NCBI RefSeq assembly: GCF_021295395.1
Contig: NZ_JAIWOU010000001.1
Span: forward strand, 1,181,001-1,245,000
DNA: 64,000 bases
Direction of reading: 5' to 3'
Origin: Komagataeibacter sp. FNDCR2
Lineage (GTDB): Bacteria > Pseudomonadota > Alphaproteobacteria > Acetobacterales > Acetobacteraceae
Positions within the stretch are counted from its first letter, which is position 1. Every line of letters starts with the position of its first letter. The notes under the pieces are model-generated. The model was not told the DNA's origin and made no database searches. It saw only the letters and a list, made by a program, of their open reading frames with translations. Position numbers and translations under genes: made by a program. Positions 27,901-35,914 of the stretch are shown one piece after another.

Positions 27901-28206
27901 ACGCCGCTCGACGCCATCCGCACCGCCTGCCTGCTGCGCTTCCGCCCGATCATGATGACCACCTTCGCCGCCGCCCTGGGGGCGCTGCCGCTCATTTTCG
28001 GCCACGGCTATGGTTCGGAACTGCGCCGCCCGCTGGGAATCGCGATCGTGGGGGGGCTGCTCGTCAGTCAGGCGCTGACACTTTATACAACGCCGGTGGT
28101 CTATCTTTACCTCGACCGGCTCGCGATTGTCTGCCGCACACGTTTCAACCGGCTGTACGGGCGGCTGTCCCGGCGCCATCGTCTCTCCCCCCAGCAGGAT
28201 TCCTGA
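24904..28206 (+). CDS. mdtC: RND multidrug pump subunit MdtC
   Basis: HAE1-type RND subunit of 1100 residues, longer than E. coli MdtC (about 1025). It opens with NPLALFVRRPVATILLTVAL, and the helix-4 Asp pair lies in GFVVDDAIVVVENISR (near 400). The extra length is mainly a Gly/Ser/Thr-rich stretch at about residues 778-836, inside the second periplasmic loop, which sequence suggests is flexible. The loop motif QSNAAYQYSLQS is present. It forms the pump with MdtB. The outer-membrane lipoprotein gene begins five bases after its stop. Confidence 0.95.
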   Translation: MNMNPLALFVRRPVATILLTVALLLGGVIGFVTLPVADLPNIDFPVIQVQARQAGGSPEEIASSVAAPLERHLGAIAGLTEMTSQSSANQARITLQFSLDRDINGAARDVEAALQAAHADLPTSLRQNPSYFKANPNGAPVMILALTSRTRTAPQLYDLASNVLQQHLSQIQGVGQVEIGGSSLPAVRVEMNPLALYKFGIGFEDIRAALASANAHTPKGFIDQGDSRFILATNDQVHNAQAYRDLIVAYHDSRPVRLADVAYVRDSVEDVRNAGYVDGKPAVLAIIFAQAGANIISTNDQIRAKLPTLRAALPGDVDLGDLMDRSTTIRAALADTQFTLVLSVVLVVLVVLVFLRSPRVTIIPAIVVPTSIITTFGAMKLMGYSLDNLSLMALTISTGFVVDDAIVVVENISRHMEAGMDRLQATLLGAREVAFTVMSITVSLIAVFLPILLLSGVAGRLFHEFAMTMSITIVISMVLSLSLTPMMTSRLLRRHEATPSKGIMGRIGRLLEHALHAAQQGYAQSLEWAITHRRLTILSLPVTIAIMVGLFIKMPKGLFPESDTGMLMGHLQGDQSISFQAMQGKIATVQKAIMADRDVSRVMGFMGGRGTSNQANLFVVLKDKSLRTDPPALTIARISRRLRAMVGAQFYASAPGQLRIGGRQSNAAYQYSLQSDSSQDLYKWTPQLVTALQKHRELSDISSDVLQGGSALDVVVDRDTASRLNITPQLVSNTLFDAYGQRAASVIYNPLNQYRVVMEVEPRFWQDPGTLKQVWVSVAGGSAGGGTQSNTIRVRPDTGTTASQLSAQSFRNQIANTLAGGNSTSSGSAVSTSSEGMVPLTLVSVLRPALTALSVNHAGQSVSSTISFNLANGVSLSQAVQIINEEAVRLHMPANIQGSFAGNAAQFQKSVNNEPLLILAALAAVYMTLGILYESYVHPLTILSTLPSAGVGALLALQVFGEEFSLIAMIGVILLIGIVKKNAIMLVDFALTAERDEGHTPLDAIRTACLLRFRPIMMTTFAAALGALPLIFGHGYGSELRRPLGIAIVGGLLVSQALTLYTTPVVYLYLDRLAIVCRTRFNRLYGRLSRRHRLSPQQDS

Positions 28207-28211
28207 ACCGG

Positions 28212-29780
28212 ATGACCCCTTCCACGCCATCCCGCAGCCATGCCCGCATCCGCCCGCCCCACGCCCCGCGCGGGTCATGCCGCCTTGTGCTGGCGGCCCT
28301 GCCGCTCGTGGCACTGGCCGGCTGCATGGTCGGGCCGAAATACCACCGTCCTGCCGCGATCGTTTCCACCCATTTCAAGGAACTGCACCCCGAACCCGGC
28401 TGGGAAAAGGCGGACCCGCAGATGGCCGCCCTGCCCAAGCATGACTGGTGGACCATCTATAACGACCCCATACTCAACGGTCTGGAGGCGCAGGTCGCGA
28501 TTTCCAACCAGAACATCAAGCAGTACGAAGCCAACTACCGCAACGCGCGCGCCATGATCGACAGCGTGCGCGCCCAGCTTTTCCCCACCATAAGCGGCAG
28601 CCTGGGCTTCAACCGCAACGGGCACGGGGCGGGATCGCTGTCCTCCTCCGGCAGCAACTACGCCCGGGCGGGCACCACCTACAACACCTATGACATCGGC
28701 CCGAGCGCGAGCTGGGACATTGACGTATGGGGCCGGATCCGCCGCCAGATACAGGAACAGGTTACCGCGGCGCAGGCCAGCGCGGCCGATCTGGCCAATG
28801 CCACCCTGTCCTATCAGGCGCAGCTCGCCACGGCCTATTTCAACCTGCGCTACCAGGACAGCCTGACCGACCTGTTGCAGCGTTACGTCCATTTCAACGA
28901 GCAGGCACTCGAGATCACCCAGAACCAGTTCGACGCCGGCACGGCGGACCCGACCGCCGTGCTTCAGGCCCGTACCACGCTGGAGCAGAACCGGGCCTCG
29001 CTGGTGCAGGCGGGCATCAACCGCGCGCAGTACGAACATGCGATCGCCGTGCTGATCGGCAAGCCTCCTGCCGATCTCACGCTTGCGCCCGCCGAACTGT
29101 CGCGCACCATTCCACCCATTCCGGTTACGGTCCCGGCCGACCTGCTGCAACGCCGCCCGGACATCGCGGCGGCGGAACGCGCGATGGAGGAATACAACGC
29201 CATGATCGGCGCGGACATGGCGGCGTTCTATCCGGACATCACCATCAACGCCAGCTATTCACAAAGCGGGGGCGACCCGGTGACATCGCTCATGCAGGCG
29301 ATGAACCGCGTCTGGGCGCTGGGCGCATCCGCCACCGAAATCCTGTTTGAAGGCGGCTCGCGCACCGCCGCCGTGCATGAAGCCAACGCCCAGTATGACA
29401 GCGCCGTCGCCGCCTACCGCCAGACGGTGCTGACGGCATTGCAGAATACGGAAGACCAGCTTTCCAACCTGCGCATTCTGGCCCAGCAGGCGGTGCAGCA
29501 GGAAAAGGCGCTGGATTTCGCCAACCGCACGGTCGAGGTTTCGCTCAACCAGTACATGGCGGGCACCGAAATCTATACAACCGTCATCACCAACGAGAAT
29601 TCCGCCCTGAGCGATGCCGAAACCCTGCTGGGCATCCAGCAGCAGCGCATGGTGGACAGCGTGGGCCTGGTGCAGGCGCTGGGGGGGGGATGGGAAGCCT
29701 CGCGCCTGCCATCCAAGAATTCACTTCAGAAGGACAATCCCCTGCTCCCGTCCTTCATCCAGAAGGACACCAACCAGTAG
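28212..29780 (+). CDS. NodT-family outer-membrane efflux lipoprotein
   Basis: TolC/OprM-like channel of 522 residues. A basic N terminus and hydrophobic segment end in lipobox LAGC (Cys near residue 38), then MVGPKYHRP as in NodT-type proteins. Two OEP repeats follow (AQASAADLANATLSYQAQLA and a second near LLQRRPDIAAAERAMEEYNA). It closes the mdtABC operon, so it almost certainly serves as that pump's exit duct. Its N terminus is longer than usual, so ATG 28212 could be upstream of the true start. The downstream hairpin points mainly at the opposing gene. Confidence 0.92.
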   Translation: MTPSTPSRSHARIRPPHAPRGSCRLVLAALPLVALAGCMVGPKYHRPAAIVSTHFKELHPEPGWEKADPQMAALPKHDWWTIYNDPILNGLEAQVAISNQNIKQYEANYRNARAMIDSVRAQLFPTISGSLGFNRNGHGAGSLSSSGSNYARAGTTYNTYDIGPSASWDIDVWGRIRRQIQEQVTAAQASAADLANATLSYQAQLATAYFNLRYQDSLTDLLQRYVHFNEQALEITQNQFDAGTADPTAVLQARTTLEQNRASLVQAGINRAQYEHAIAVLIGKPPADLTLAPAELSRTIPPIPVTVPADLLQRRPDIAAAERAMEEYNAMIGADMAAFYPDITINASYSQSGGDPVTSLMQAMNRVWALGASATEILFEGGSRTAAVHEANAQYDSAVAAYRQTVLTALQNTEDQLSNLRILAQQAVQQEKALDFANRTVEVSLNQYMAGTEIYTTVITNENSALSDAETLLGIQQQRMVDSVGLVQALGGGWEASRLPSKNSLQKDNPLLPSFIQKDTNQ

Positions 29781-29785
29781 GCATG

Positions 29786-29818
29786 AAAAAACCCCCTGCG
29801 GCGTGGCCACAGGGGGTT
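29786..29818 (-). terminator. Rho-independent terminator between convergent genes
   Basis: Nine-pair perfect stem AACCCCCTG (29790-29798) and CAGGGGGTT (29810-29818), 11-base loop, with an A6 run at 29786-29791. On the minus strand this gives the stem followed by TTTTTT, terminating the DUF1328 gene. On the plus strand only TT follows, but the same hairpin could slow polymerase leaving the mdt operon. Confidence 0.85.
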
Positions 29819-29834
29819 CCGGCATGACCCGCCG

Positions 29835-30011
29835 CTAATTGAATAGCGACCTGGCCGAAAACAGGATGATCAACGCCACGATCACAAACGCCACAATGGC
29901 GATGAAGAACAGTATTTTTGCGATCCCGGCCGACGCGGCGGAAATACCACTGAAACCGAACAGCCCGGCCAGTAGCGAAACAATCAAAAAAAACAGCGCC
30001 AGTTTCAGCAT
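29835..30011 (-). CDS. DUF1328 (YtjA-like) small membrane protein
   Basis: Protein of 58 residues reading [20 protein letters not shown], then [20 protein letters not shown], then two thirds of a second helix, ending FSARSLFN. This is the compact two-helix DUF1328/YtjA pattern. ATG 30011 is preceded by GGGGA at a workable distance. A strong terminator follows the stop. The function of the family is unknown; related genes are often stress-induced. It sits 65 bases downstream of a DUF883-like gene on the same strand, and the two are probably cotranscribed. Confidence 0.88.
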   Translation of the reverse strand: MLKLALFFLIVSLLAGLFGFSGISAASAGIAKILFFIAIVAFVIVALIILFSARSLFN

Positions 30012-30076
30012 GGCATTTTTCCCCGCAAATCACTCAAGACATTACCAACAACGCAACAGTACCAGTTACGTTGCCT

Positions 30077-30334
30077 TTAACGCCGCCGCCGGGAGATGAG
30101 GGTCAAGACAAAGCCCACGAACGAAGCCCCCAGCAGGGCGAATAGCGGGCGGTCGGCGGTAAAATCACGCACGGTGTCGCAAATCTCGCCCAGCCCCTGC
30201 TGCGCCAGCCCGCCGGCGTTACGCATACGGCCCGATAGCGGGGTGCCGGACTCCCCCGCAAAGCCATCCAGACCGTCCTGAAGGCGACCGATACCCGCCT
30301 CAAGATGTGCTTCAAGATTGGGGGGATTCGTCAT
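30077..30334 (-). CDS. DUF883-like small anchored protein
   Basis: Protein of 85 residues: a polar amphipathic N-terminal part (about 1-55, with GIGRLQDGLDGFAGESG) and one C-terminal helix after DRPLFALLGASFVGF, ending in SRRRR. The helix entry motif (ERP or DRPLF) and basic end match the CsbD-like protein at 18398-18700, so the two are probably paralogues or share the ElaB/YqjD anchor. ATG 30334 has AAGGGA about nine bases upstream and is preferred to a GTG at 30358. A ribosome- or membrane-associated stress role is an inference from the family. Confidence 0.8.
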   Translation of the reverse strand: MTNPPNLEAHLEAGIGRLQDGLDGFAGESGTPLSGRMRNAGGLAQQGLGEICDTVRDFTADRPLFALLGASFVGFVLTLISRRRR

Positions 30335-30408
30335 GCTCTGTATTCCCTTGCTTGCCACCGGGGAAGAGAGACAGCCAGCCTTCCCCTTCCTACTCCCGTG
30401 CCTTCAGG

Positions 30409-30423
30409 CCCGCACGTGGCGGG
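30409..30423 (-). terminator. Weak hairpin downstream of ABC importer operon
   Basis: Five-pair stem CCCGC/GCGGG with a five-base loop, 21 bases after the ATPase stop. There is no T-run, so any termination would be weak or Rho-dependent. Confidence 0.3.
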
Positions 30424-30444
30424 TCAGGCCCTGGGGCAGACTTA

Positions 30445-31272
30445 TCATATCTCGGATGCCTGCCAATAGGCCGCAACCACGCCCGGGTCCGCTTCCCCCG
30501 CGATGAGCATCTTCATCCGCTCGCCCATGGCGCGCATGGGCGGCGCGGAATGATCGCGCGGGCGGGGACCAACGGGAAAATCCCCGCGCACACCAGCCGG
30601 GCGCCCTTCAAGAATGATGATCCGGTCAGCCAGGGTCAGCGCTTCCTCAAGGTCATGGGTGACAAACAGCACGGTCGCCTGCGTGCGCTCATGGATACGC
30701 AGCAGTTCAAGCTGCAACGCGCTGCGGGTGATCGCATCCAGCGCGCCAAAGGGCTCATCCATAAGCAGCAGGTCCGGCTCCACCGTCAGGGCGCGGGCCA
30801 CACCCACGCGCTGGCGCTGGCCACCGGAAAGCTGGCGGGGCCACCTGCCCGCCATATCCGCCAGGCCGACAAGCTCCAGCGCCGCCATGGCGCGCGCACG
30901 GCGCCGGGCTGCCGCCAGACCCAGCCCCTCCAGGCCCAGTTCCACATTACGCACCACGCTGCGCCACGGCATGAGCTTGGCATCCTGAAACACCATGGCC
31001 GTGGGCCGGTGCGCGGTGGCGGCGGGGGAGTTCAGGATGACCTGCCCCTCGCCCGGCGGTACGAGCCCCATGATGACGCGCAGCAATGTGGATTTGCCCA
31101 CACCGGACGGGCCAAGCAGGGCCACGAATTCGCCGCGCCGTATTTCCAGGTTCACGTGGCGCAGGATAAAGCTGCGCCCCCCGTCATGCGACAGGCCGAT
31201 ATCATCCAGCCGCACGACGACATCCGCCTCCCGACCCGCTTGCGCGGTGGGGTCCGTCATGACCGTATTCAT
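30445..31272 (-). CDS. ABC importer ATPase, SsuB/TauB type
   Basis: ATP-binding subunit of 275 residues. Walker A is GPSGVGKST, the Q-loop region VFQDAKLMPWRSVVRNVELG, the signature LSGGQRQRVGVARAL, Walker B LLLMDEPFGALD and the H-loop FVTHDLEEAL. The Q-loop PW and signature are typical of nitrate/sulfonate/taurine importers. ATG 31272 overlaps the permease stop by four bases; a longer upstream reading is out-of-frame permease sequence and is rejected. It energises uptake through the permease at 31269-32033; the substrate is not readable from this subunit. Confidence 0.92.
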   Translation of the reverse strand: MNTVMTDPTAQAGREADVVVRLDDIGLSHDGGRSFILRHVNLEIRRGEFVALLGPSGVGKSTLLRVIMGLVPPGEGQVILNSPAATAHRPTAMVFQDAKLMPWRSVVRNVELGLEGLGLAAARRRARAMAALELVGLADMAGRWPRQLSGGQRQRVGVARALTVEPDLLLMDEPFGALDAITRSALQLELLRIHERTQATVLFVTHDLEEALTLADRIIILEGRPAGVRGDFPVGPRPRDHSAPPMRAMGERMKMLIAGEADPGVVAAYWQASEI

Positions 31273-32033
31273 CCCTGCCAGCCCATCAACCGTTTGCGCA
31301 CCATCATGAACAGCGTATCGGTCAGGGCGTATAGCAGGGCCATGGTCAGCATGTAGACCACCACCAGATCGGTCGCCAGCAGGCTGGAGGCCTGCATCAT
31401 GCGCGCCCCGATACCCGGCACGCCAAACAGTTCCGCCGCCACGACCGACATCCACGCCTGCCCCAGCCCCGTGCGCAGCCCCGCCAGCAGGCCGGGGGCC
31501 GAGCCGGGGACCACCACGGTCCGCATCCGCGCCCAGAACCCGCCATGACCGAACGAGGCCGCCACCTCGTACAATTCCGGGTCGATGGCATGGACGGCCC
31601 CGTAGGCCGCATAGAAATTGATCCAGAAGACCGAAATGGCGATGACAAACGTGGCGCCCGCGGTATTCAGCCCGAACCACAGGATGGCGAAGGGCACCCA
31701 TGCCAGCCCCGGAATGGGGCGCAATACCCGCACCACCCCCGAGAGCAGCGCATCGAGCACCGGCATCGCCCCGCAGAGCAGCCCGATCACCGCGCCCAGC
31801 ACGGATCCGATCACCAGCCCGCTCAGGTAATGCGTCAGACTATCCCTGATCGCCTGTAGCCACGCCCCGTTACGCACCTCCTCCAGCCAGGCCGGGCCCA
31901 GGGTGGAGGGGGCAGGCAACAGCCCGAACGGCACCCATCCAAGCCGGATCGCGGCCTCCCAGCCCCCGAACAGCAGTATCAGGCCAACCGCCCCCAGCAG
32001 GGGGCGCAGCAGGACGGATCCCTTCAGGCTCAC
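31269..32033 (-). CDS. ABC importer permease, SsuC/TauC type
   Basis: Inner-membrane permease of 254 residues with about six helices. The EAA loop contacting the ATPase reads EVAASFGHGGFWARMRTVVV, then PGSAPGLLAGLRTGLGQAWM, characteristic of the SsuC/TauC/NrtB family. The start is a GTG at 32033 overlapping the substrate-binding protein stop (GTGA), and the stop overlaps the ATPase start, so the three genes form a single coupled operon. Aliphatic sulfonates, taurine, nitrate and thiamine precursors are the main substrate classes of the family. Confidence 0.92.
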   Translation of the reverse strand: MSLKGSVLLRPLLGAVGLILLFGGWEAAIRLGWVPFGLLPAPSTLGPAWLEEVRNGAWLQAIRDSLTHYLSGLVIGSVLGAVIGLLCGAMPVLDALLSGVVRVLRPIPGLAWVPFAILWFGLNTAGATFVIAISVFWINFYAAYGAVHAIDPELYEVAASFGHGGFWARMRTVVVPGSAPGLLAGLRTGLGQAWMSVVAAELFGVPGIGARMMQASSLLATDLVVVYMLTMALLYALTDTLFMMVRKRLMGWQG

Positions 32034-33073
32034 TGCGGGATCTGCCGGTAACTGTCCAGATCAAACAGGGCCGCGACCGGTTCCGCCTTGCGCAGCACGC
32101 CCATCTGGACCTGAAAATCCTGCAACTGGCCCACGGCGGTAACAATGGCGGCGGGATCGGACACGTAACCCGATGCGGATGCCTTCAGCGCCTCGATAAT
32201 GATTTCGCGTGGCAGCATGCCACCGCCCAGCGCCTGCTGCACATAAGGCTCGACCTGCTCCGGATCAGTGGCCAGCAGATGCGTCGCCTTGACGAAACTG
32301 GCTATGAACGGGCCTTTCCACGCGGCCCGGTCGGGCGCGTTTTCATTCACGATCGCCAGCACGGAGCCGGGCTGGCCGGGCATCAGGTCATGGCCGGTCG
32401 CCAGCACCCGCATGCCCGGAATCCGGTGGCGGATAATGGTCAGCGCCGGTTCACGCAGGATCGCACCATCCACGGCGCCCGCCAAGAATGCCTGCTGGGC
32501 CGCATCGATATCAATCCCAATGATGTTGGCCACCCGCGCCGGGTCGAGTCCGTTGCGCGCCTTCAGCCAGTAGCGCAGCAGGGTATCGGGCACCGAGCCC
32601 TGCGGCTGGGCGGCAATCTTGGGCGTGCGGTCCGTTACGGACGCAAAATCGGCAAAGCGCTGCCGGAGGGCTTCCGGCGTCAGCGCCCTGGGCTGTTCGG
32701 GCAACCCCGAAGCCAGCGCGCCACGCGCCACGACCTCCAGCTCCTCGATCGCGGCGCTGGCCACGACCTTGACATTCACCCCATGCGCCCGCGCCTGCAA
32801 AAGCGGCAGGACCCCCGCCACGTACGCATCAATCTGGCCCGAAACCAGCGCCTGCACCGCCTGCGGCCCGGACTGGAAGCGGACCAGTTGCAGGTCGATA
32901 CCCGCATCATGCGCCCAGTTCTTGCCCTGCATGACAAAAAGCGGCGCCGAACCGATGACGGGGATGTAACCCACCCGCACCGTTGCGGCCTGCGCGCCCC
33001 CACCCAGTCCAATCATGGCCACAAGAGCATAAAAGCCGCGACGGAATGCACGCCTGAAATTCGGTCCTGTCAT
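32030..33073 (-). CDS. ABC substrate-binding protein, SsuA/NMT1-like
   Basis: Periplasmic binding protein of 347 residues. A basic signal peptide (FRRAFRRGFYALVAMIGLGG) is cleaved after AQA; the mature protein opens VRVGYIPVIGSAPLFVMQGK, the start of the SsuA/NMT1 fold. Later segments VSGQIDAYVAGVLPLLQ and AFLAGAVDGAILREPAL fit the type 2 periplasmic-binding fold. ATG 33073 is preferred because upstream residues (FNLTFFYRYIDIQSIL) come from the AT-rich promoter region. No sulfonate- or nitrogen-metabolism gene is nearby, so the ligand stays open. Confidence 0.9.
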   Translation of the reverse strand: MTGPNFRRAFRRGFYALVAMIGLGGGAQAATVRVGYIPVIGSAPLFVMQGKNWAHDAGIDLQLVRFQSGPQAVQALVSGQIDAYVAGVLPLLQARAHGVNVKVVASAAIEELEVVARGALASGLPEQPRALTPEALRQRFADFASVTDRTPKIAAQPQGSVPDTLLRYWLKARNGLDPARVANIIGIDIDAAQQAFLAGAVDGAILREPALTIIRHRIPGMRVLATGHDLMPGQPGSVLAIVNENAPDRAAWKGPFIASFVKATHLLATDPEQVEPYVQQALGGGMLPREIIIEALKASASGYVSDPAAIVTAVGQLQDFQVQMGVLRKAEPVAALFDLDSYRQIPQ

Positions 33074-33193
33074 GAATAAAGCCCTGTCGGAAATGCAGGA
33101 TACGCCCTGCGTATTGATGCCCTTTTTAAACATACACAATATGGATTGAATATCTATATAACGATAGAAAAATGTTAGATTAAAAATGAACAC
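33074..33193 (-). promoter_or_regulatory. AT-rich promoter region of the ABC importer
   Basis: About 120 bases, strikingly AT-rich between 33120 and 33190 in an otherwise GC-rich window, between the rplQ terminator and the importer signal peptide. It includes a TTATATAGATATT stretch on the minus strand. No single -35/-10 pair stands out. Confidence 0.45.
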
Positions 33194-33216
33194 AAAAAAA
33201 CCCGGCCAAAGCCGGG
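33194..33216 (-). terminator. Terminator of the ribosomal superoperon after rplQ
   Basis: On the minus strand: GCCCGGC-TTTG-GCCGGGT stem, six G-C pairs (33201-33206 with 33211-33216), followed by a seven-T run. It lies 25 bases after the rplQ stop and is the cleanest terminator in the cluster. Confidence 0.88.
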
Positions 33217-33240
33217 CTTTTCAGGGAAAGACAATGTCTC

Positions 33241-33666
33241 TCAGGCAGCCAGATCAGCTTCCTGCGCCGTTTCCGGGCGCGGGCCGCTATCCTGCCCCTT
33301 GGCCGAGACATCGCGATCCACCAGTTCGATCACCGCCATATCGGCAGCGTCACCATGGCGCATGCCGGCACGCAGCACGCGGGTGTAACCACCCGAGCGC
33401 GTCTTGTACCGATCCGCCACCGTGGCGAACAGCTTGGACACGATCTTGTCGTCACGCAGCTGGGCGAAAGCCTGGCGGCGGGCATGCAGATCACCACGCT
33501 TGCCCAGCGTGATCAGCTTTTCCACAACCGGGCGCAGTTCCTTCGCCTTGGGCAGGGTGGTGGTGATCTGTTCGTGCTTGATCAGGGCGACAGCCATGTT
33601 GCGAAACATGGCCAGTCGATGGGACGAGGTAACGCCGAGCTTACGGCCGGCAACACCGTGACGCAT
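33241..33666 (-). CDS. rplQ: 50S ribosomal protein L17
   Basis: L17 of 141 residues, placed near the tunnel exit of the large subunit. The core [20 protein letters not shown], then [20 protein letters not shown] and the [12 protein letters not shown] region are standard; the 20-odd residue polar tail ([19 protein letters not shown]) is a lineage extension. It is the last gene of the alpha operon, 32 bases after rpoA, and precedes a strong terminator. Confidence 0.97.
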   Translation of the reverse strand: MRHGVAGRKLGVTSSHRLAMFRNMAVALIKHEQITTTLPKAKELRPVVEKLITLGKRGDLHARRQAFAQLRDDKIVSKLFATVADRYKTRSGGYTRVLRAGMRHGDAADMAVIELVDRDVSAKGQDSGPRPETAQEADLAA

Positions 33667-33698
33667 GATGTAATTTCCTGTTTTTCCGGTTCAGAGGA

Positions 33699-34718
33699 TC
33701 AGAACGGCTCGTCGAGCCTCTTTGCCAGATCTTCGATATTTTCCGGCGGCCAGGCCGGGACATTCATACCCAGTGAAAGCCCCATGGCGGTCAGGACTTC
33801 CTTGATCTCGTTCAGCGACTTGCGGCCGAAGTTCGGGGTGCGCAGCATCTCCTGCTCGGTCTTCTGAACCAGATCACCGATATAGACGATGTTGTCGTTC
33901 TTCAGGCAGTTCGCGCTACGGACCGACAGTTCAAGCTCATCAACCTTGCGCAGCAGGTTCCGGTTGAACGGCAGGTCATCCTGCGGTTCTTCCGTACGGA
34001 CCGTGCGCGGTTCGTCGAAGTTGATGAAGAGCTGGAGCTGATCCTGCAGGATACGCGCGGCAAGCGCCACGGCATCTTCAGGCGTCACCGCGCCGTTCGT
34101 CTCAACCGTAAGCAGCAGACGGTCATAATCCGTCACCTGCCCCACGCGGGTCTGTTCGACCTTGTAGGACACACGCCGCACGGGTGAATAGATGGCGTCA
34201 ACCGGGATCAGGCCAATCGGCGCATCTTCCGGGCGGTTCGCCGCAGCCGGAACATAGCCCTTGCCCATGTTCACGGTGAATTCCATCCCGAACTTCACCC
34301 CTTCATCAAGGGTGCAGATCACCAGGTCGGGGTTCATGACCTCGATGTCATGGCCGGTCTGGATCTGGCCCGCACGCACTTCGCCCGGCCCCGTGGCCGT
34401 CAGCACCATGCGCTTGGGTCCCTCACCATGCATGCGCAGGGCAAGCTGCTTGATGTTCAGGACGATATCGGTCACGTCTTCACGAACACCCGCCACCGAC
34501 GAGAATTCATGCAGCACGCCGTCAATCTGGATTGCCGTAACCGCAGCCCCCTGCAGGGACGACAGCAGAACCCGACGGATCGCATTGCCCAGCGTCATGC
34601 CAAAGCCGCGTTCCAGCGGCTCGGCCACGACGGTGGCAACACGTGAAGGTTCCGCCCCCGGTTCGACTTCCAGCTTTTCCGGCTTGATCAGGGATTGCCA
34701 GTTTTTCTGGAGGACCAA
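33699..34718 (-). CDS. rpoA: RNA polymerase alpha subunit
   Basis: Alpha subunit of 339 residues. The N-terminal dimerisation domain includes [21 protein letters not shown] linker follows, then the C-terminal DNA- and activator-contacting domain [20 protein letters not shown], then [20 protein letters not shown], with the DNA-contacting Arg of SVRSAN conserved. The frame begins with TTG at 34718 giving [23 protein letters not shown] lies about nine bases upstream and no ATG or GTG fits as well. A TTG start on rpoA is unusual. A 20-base palindrome lies in the gap from rpsK. Confidence 0.97.
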   Translation of the reverse strand: MVLQKNWQSLIKPEKLEVEPGAEPSRVATVVAEPLERGFGMTLGNAIRRVLLSSLQGAAVTAIQIDGVLHEFSSVAGVREDVTDIVLNIKQLALRMHGEGPKRMVLTATGPGEVRAGQIQTGHDIEVMNPDLVICTLDEGVKFGMEFTVNMGKGYVPAAANRPEDAPIGLIPVDAIYSPVRRVSYKVEQTRVGQVTDYDRLLLTVETNGAVTPEDAVALAARILQDQLQLFINFDEPRTVRTEEPQDDLPFNRNLLRKVDELELSVRSANCLKNDNIVYIGDLVQKTEQEMLRTPNFGRKSLNEIKEVLTAMGLSLGMNVPAWPPENIEDLAKRLDEPF

Positions 34719-34798
34719 GGTAATGGCCTTTCAAGACTGATCTGCCGCCCGCGAGGGCGACAGATGGTACCCCACATGGAGATACCGGAATGACAATC

Positions 34799-34818
34799 TT
34801 CCCCCGCATGCGGGGGAA
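34799..34818. repeat. Perfect 20-base palindrome between rpsK and rpoA
   Basis: TTCCCCCGCATGCGGGGGAA is fully self-complementary. In RNA it would fold as a seven-pair stem with a GCATGC loop, 21 bases after rpsK. No T-tract follows, so partial attenuation, RNA processing or mRNA stabilisation are more likely than full termination. Confidence 0.6.
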
Positions 34819-34838
34819 TACGACTTACAGATTGCGGA

Positions 34839-35231
34839 TCAGACGCGACGGCGCTTGCGCGGACGGCAGCCGTTATGCGGGACTGGCGTCATGTCACGAA
34901 TGGCCGTGATCGAAAAACCGACAGCCTGCAGGGCGCGCAGTGCGCTCTCACGCCCCGAACCCGGACCGGACACCTCGATTTCCAGCGTCTCCATGCCGTG
35001 CTCACGCGCCTTGCGGCCCGCGTCTTCCGCGGCAACCTGCGCCGCGTACGGCGTGGACTTGCGCGAACCCTTGAAGCCCTGGGCACCAGCGGAGGACCAG
35101 GCAATCGCATTGCCCTGGGCGTCCGAGATGGTGATCATGGTGTTGTTGAAGGTGGACAGCACATGCGCCACCCCGGAAATGATGTTTTTCCGCTCTTTCT
35201 TGCGAATACGCGGAGCCGCAGCTTTCGCCAT
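34839..35231 (-). CDS. rpsK: 30S ribosomal protein S11
   Basis: S11 of 130 residues, a platform protein of the small subunit that contacts the mRNA exit region. Conserved [40 protein letters not shown] and the C-terminal [18 protein letters not shown] are all present. It is the second gene of the alpha operon, 74 bases downstream of rpsM; rpoA follows after a 120-base gap. Confidence 0.98.
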   Translation of the reverse strand: MAKAAAPRIRKKERKNIISGVAHVLSTFNNTMITISDAQGNAIAWSSAGAQGFKGSRKSTPYAAQVAAEDAGRKAREHGMETLEIEVSGPGSGRESALRALQAVGFSITAIRDMTPVPHNGCRPRKRRRV

Positions 35232-35305
35232 AGTTTTCTCGATCCTGTCAGTTCAAACGGTGCATGGGACGCATACCGCCCCATGCATACCGGGCAATCC
35301 GCTGA

Positions 35306-35683
35306 TTAGCGGGTAGCCTTCTTCTTGCCCGCAATAGCCACGGCCTTACCCTTGCGGGTACGGGCGTTGGTATGTGTCCGCTGACCATGGACAGGCAGCC
35401 CACGCCGATGACGCAGACCACGATAGCAACCCAGGTCCATCAGACGCTTGATGTTCATCGCCACTTCACGGCGAAGATCACCTTCAACGCGATACTCGCT
35501 GTCGATGAGTTCACGGATCTTGCCGATCTCGTCATCCGACAGTTCGTTCACGCGGCGCTCGGCCGGGATCGCCAGCTGATCGCAGATCGCCTGGGCCTTG
35601 GTAGCCCCGATACCATAGATATAGCGCAGGCCAATTGTAACCCGCTTGTTGGTTGGGATGTTCACGCCGGCAATACGCGCCAC
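35306..35683 (-). CDS. rpsM: 30S ribosomal protein S13
   Basis: S13 of 125 residues, head protein contacting the P-site tRNA and bridging to L5. GTG 35683 opens [18 protein letters not shown] and has AGGAG eight bases upstream; the longer reading from an ATG at 35722 is rejected. The helix-two-turn-helix and the basic C-terminal tail ([20 protein letters not shown]) are intact. The 231-base gap before it (adk side) contains small hairpins, so the alpha operon may have its own promoter here. Confidence 0.97.
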   Translation of the reverse strand: MARIAGVNIPTNKRVTIGLRYIYGIGATKAQAICDQLAIPAERRVNELSDDEIGKIRELIDSEYRVEGDLRREVAMNIKRLMDLGCYRGLRHRRGLPVHGQRTHTNARTRKGKAVAIAGKKKATR

Positions 35684-35914
35684 GCCACTTACTCCTCGTC
35701 CGCCCTTTCGGGGCACTAACATTCAGGCAGGGCTGCTTCACACCACCTGCCCTATCTGGCAGGAGCGCCGTGAACATACCGGCTTGAAACCGGCCAACCC
35801 CATCATCATTCATTCAGGCCGCACCTGCCGTGTCATCGTGACCGACTCATGCGACGCTCATACCTTGAGGGCGCGCAATATACCGGCGCCCCCTTCCGAG
35901 TCAATTATTTTGCA

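Noticed and set aside
31273-31701. N-terminal extension of the ABC importer ATPase by 143 codons
   Set aside because: It reads the permease gene out of frame; the ATPase has a normal start overlapping the permease stop.
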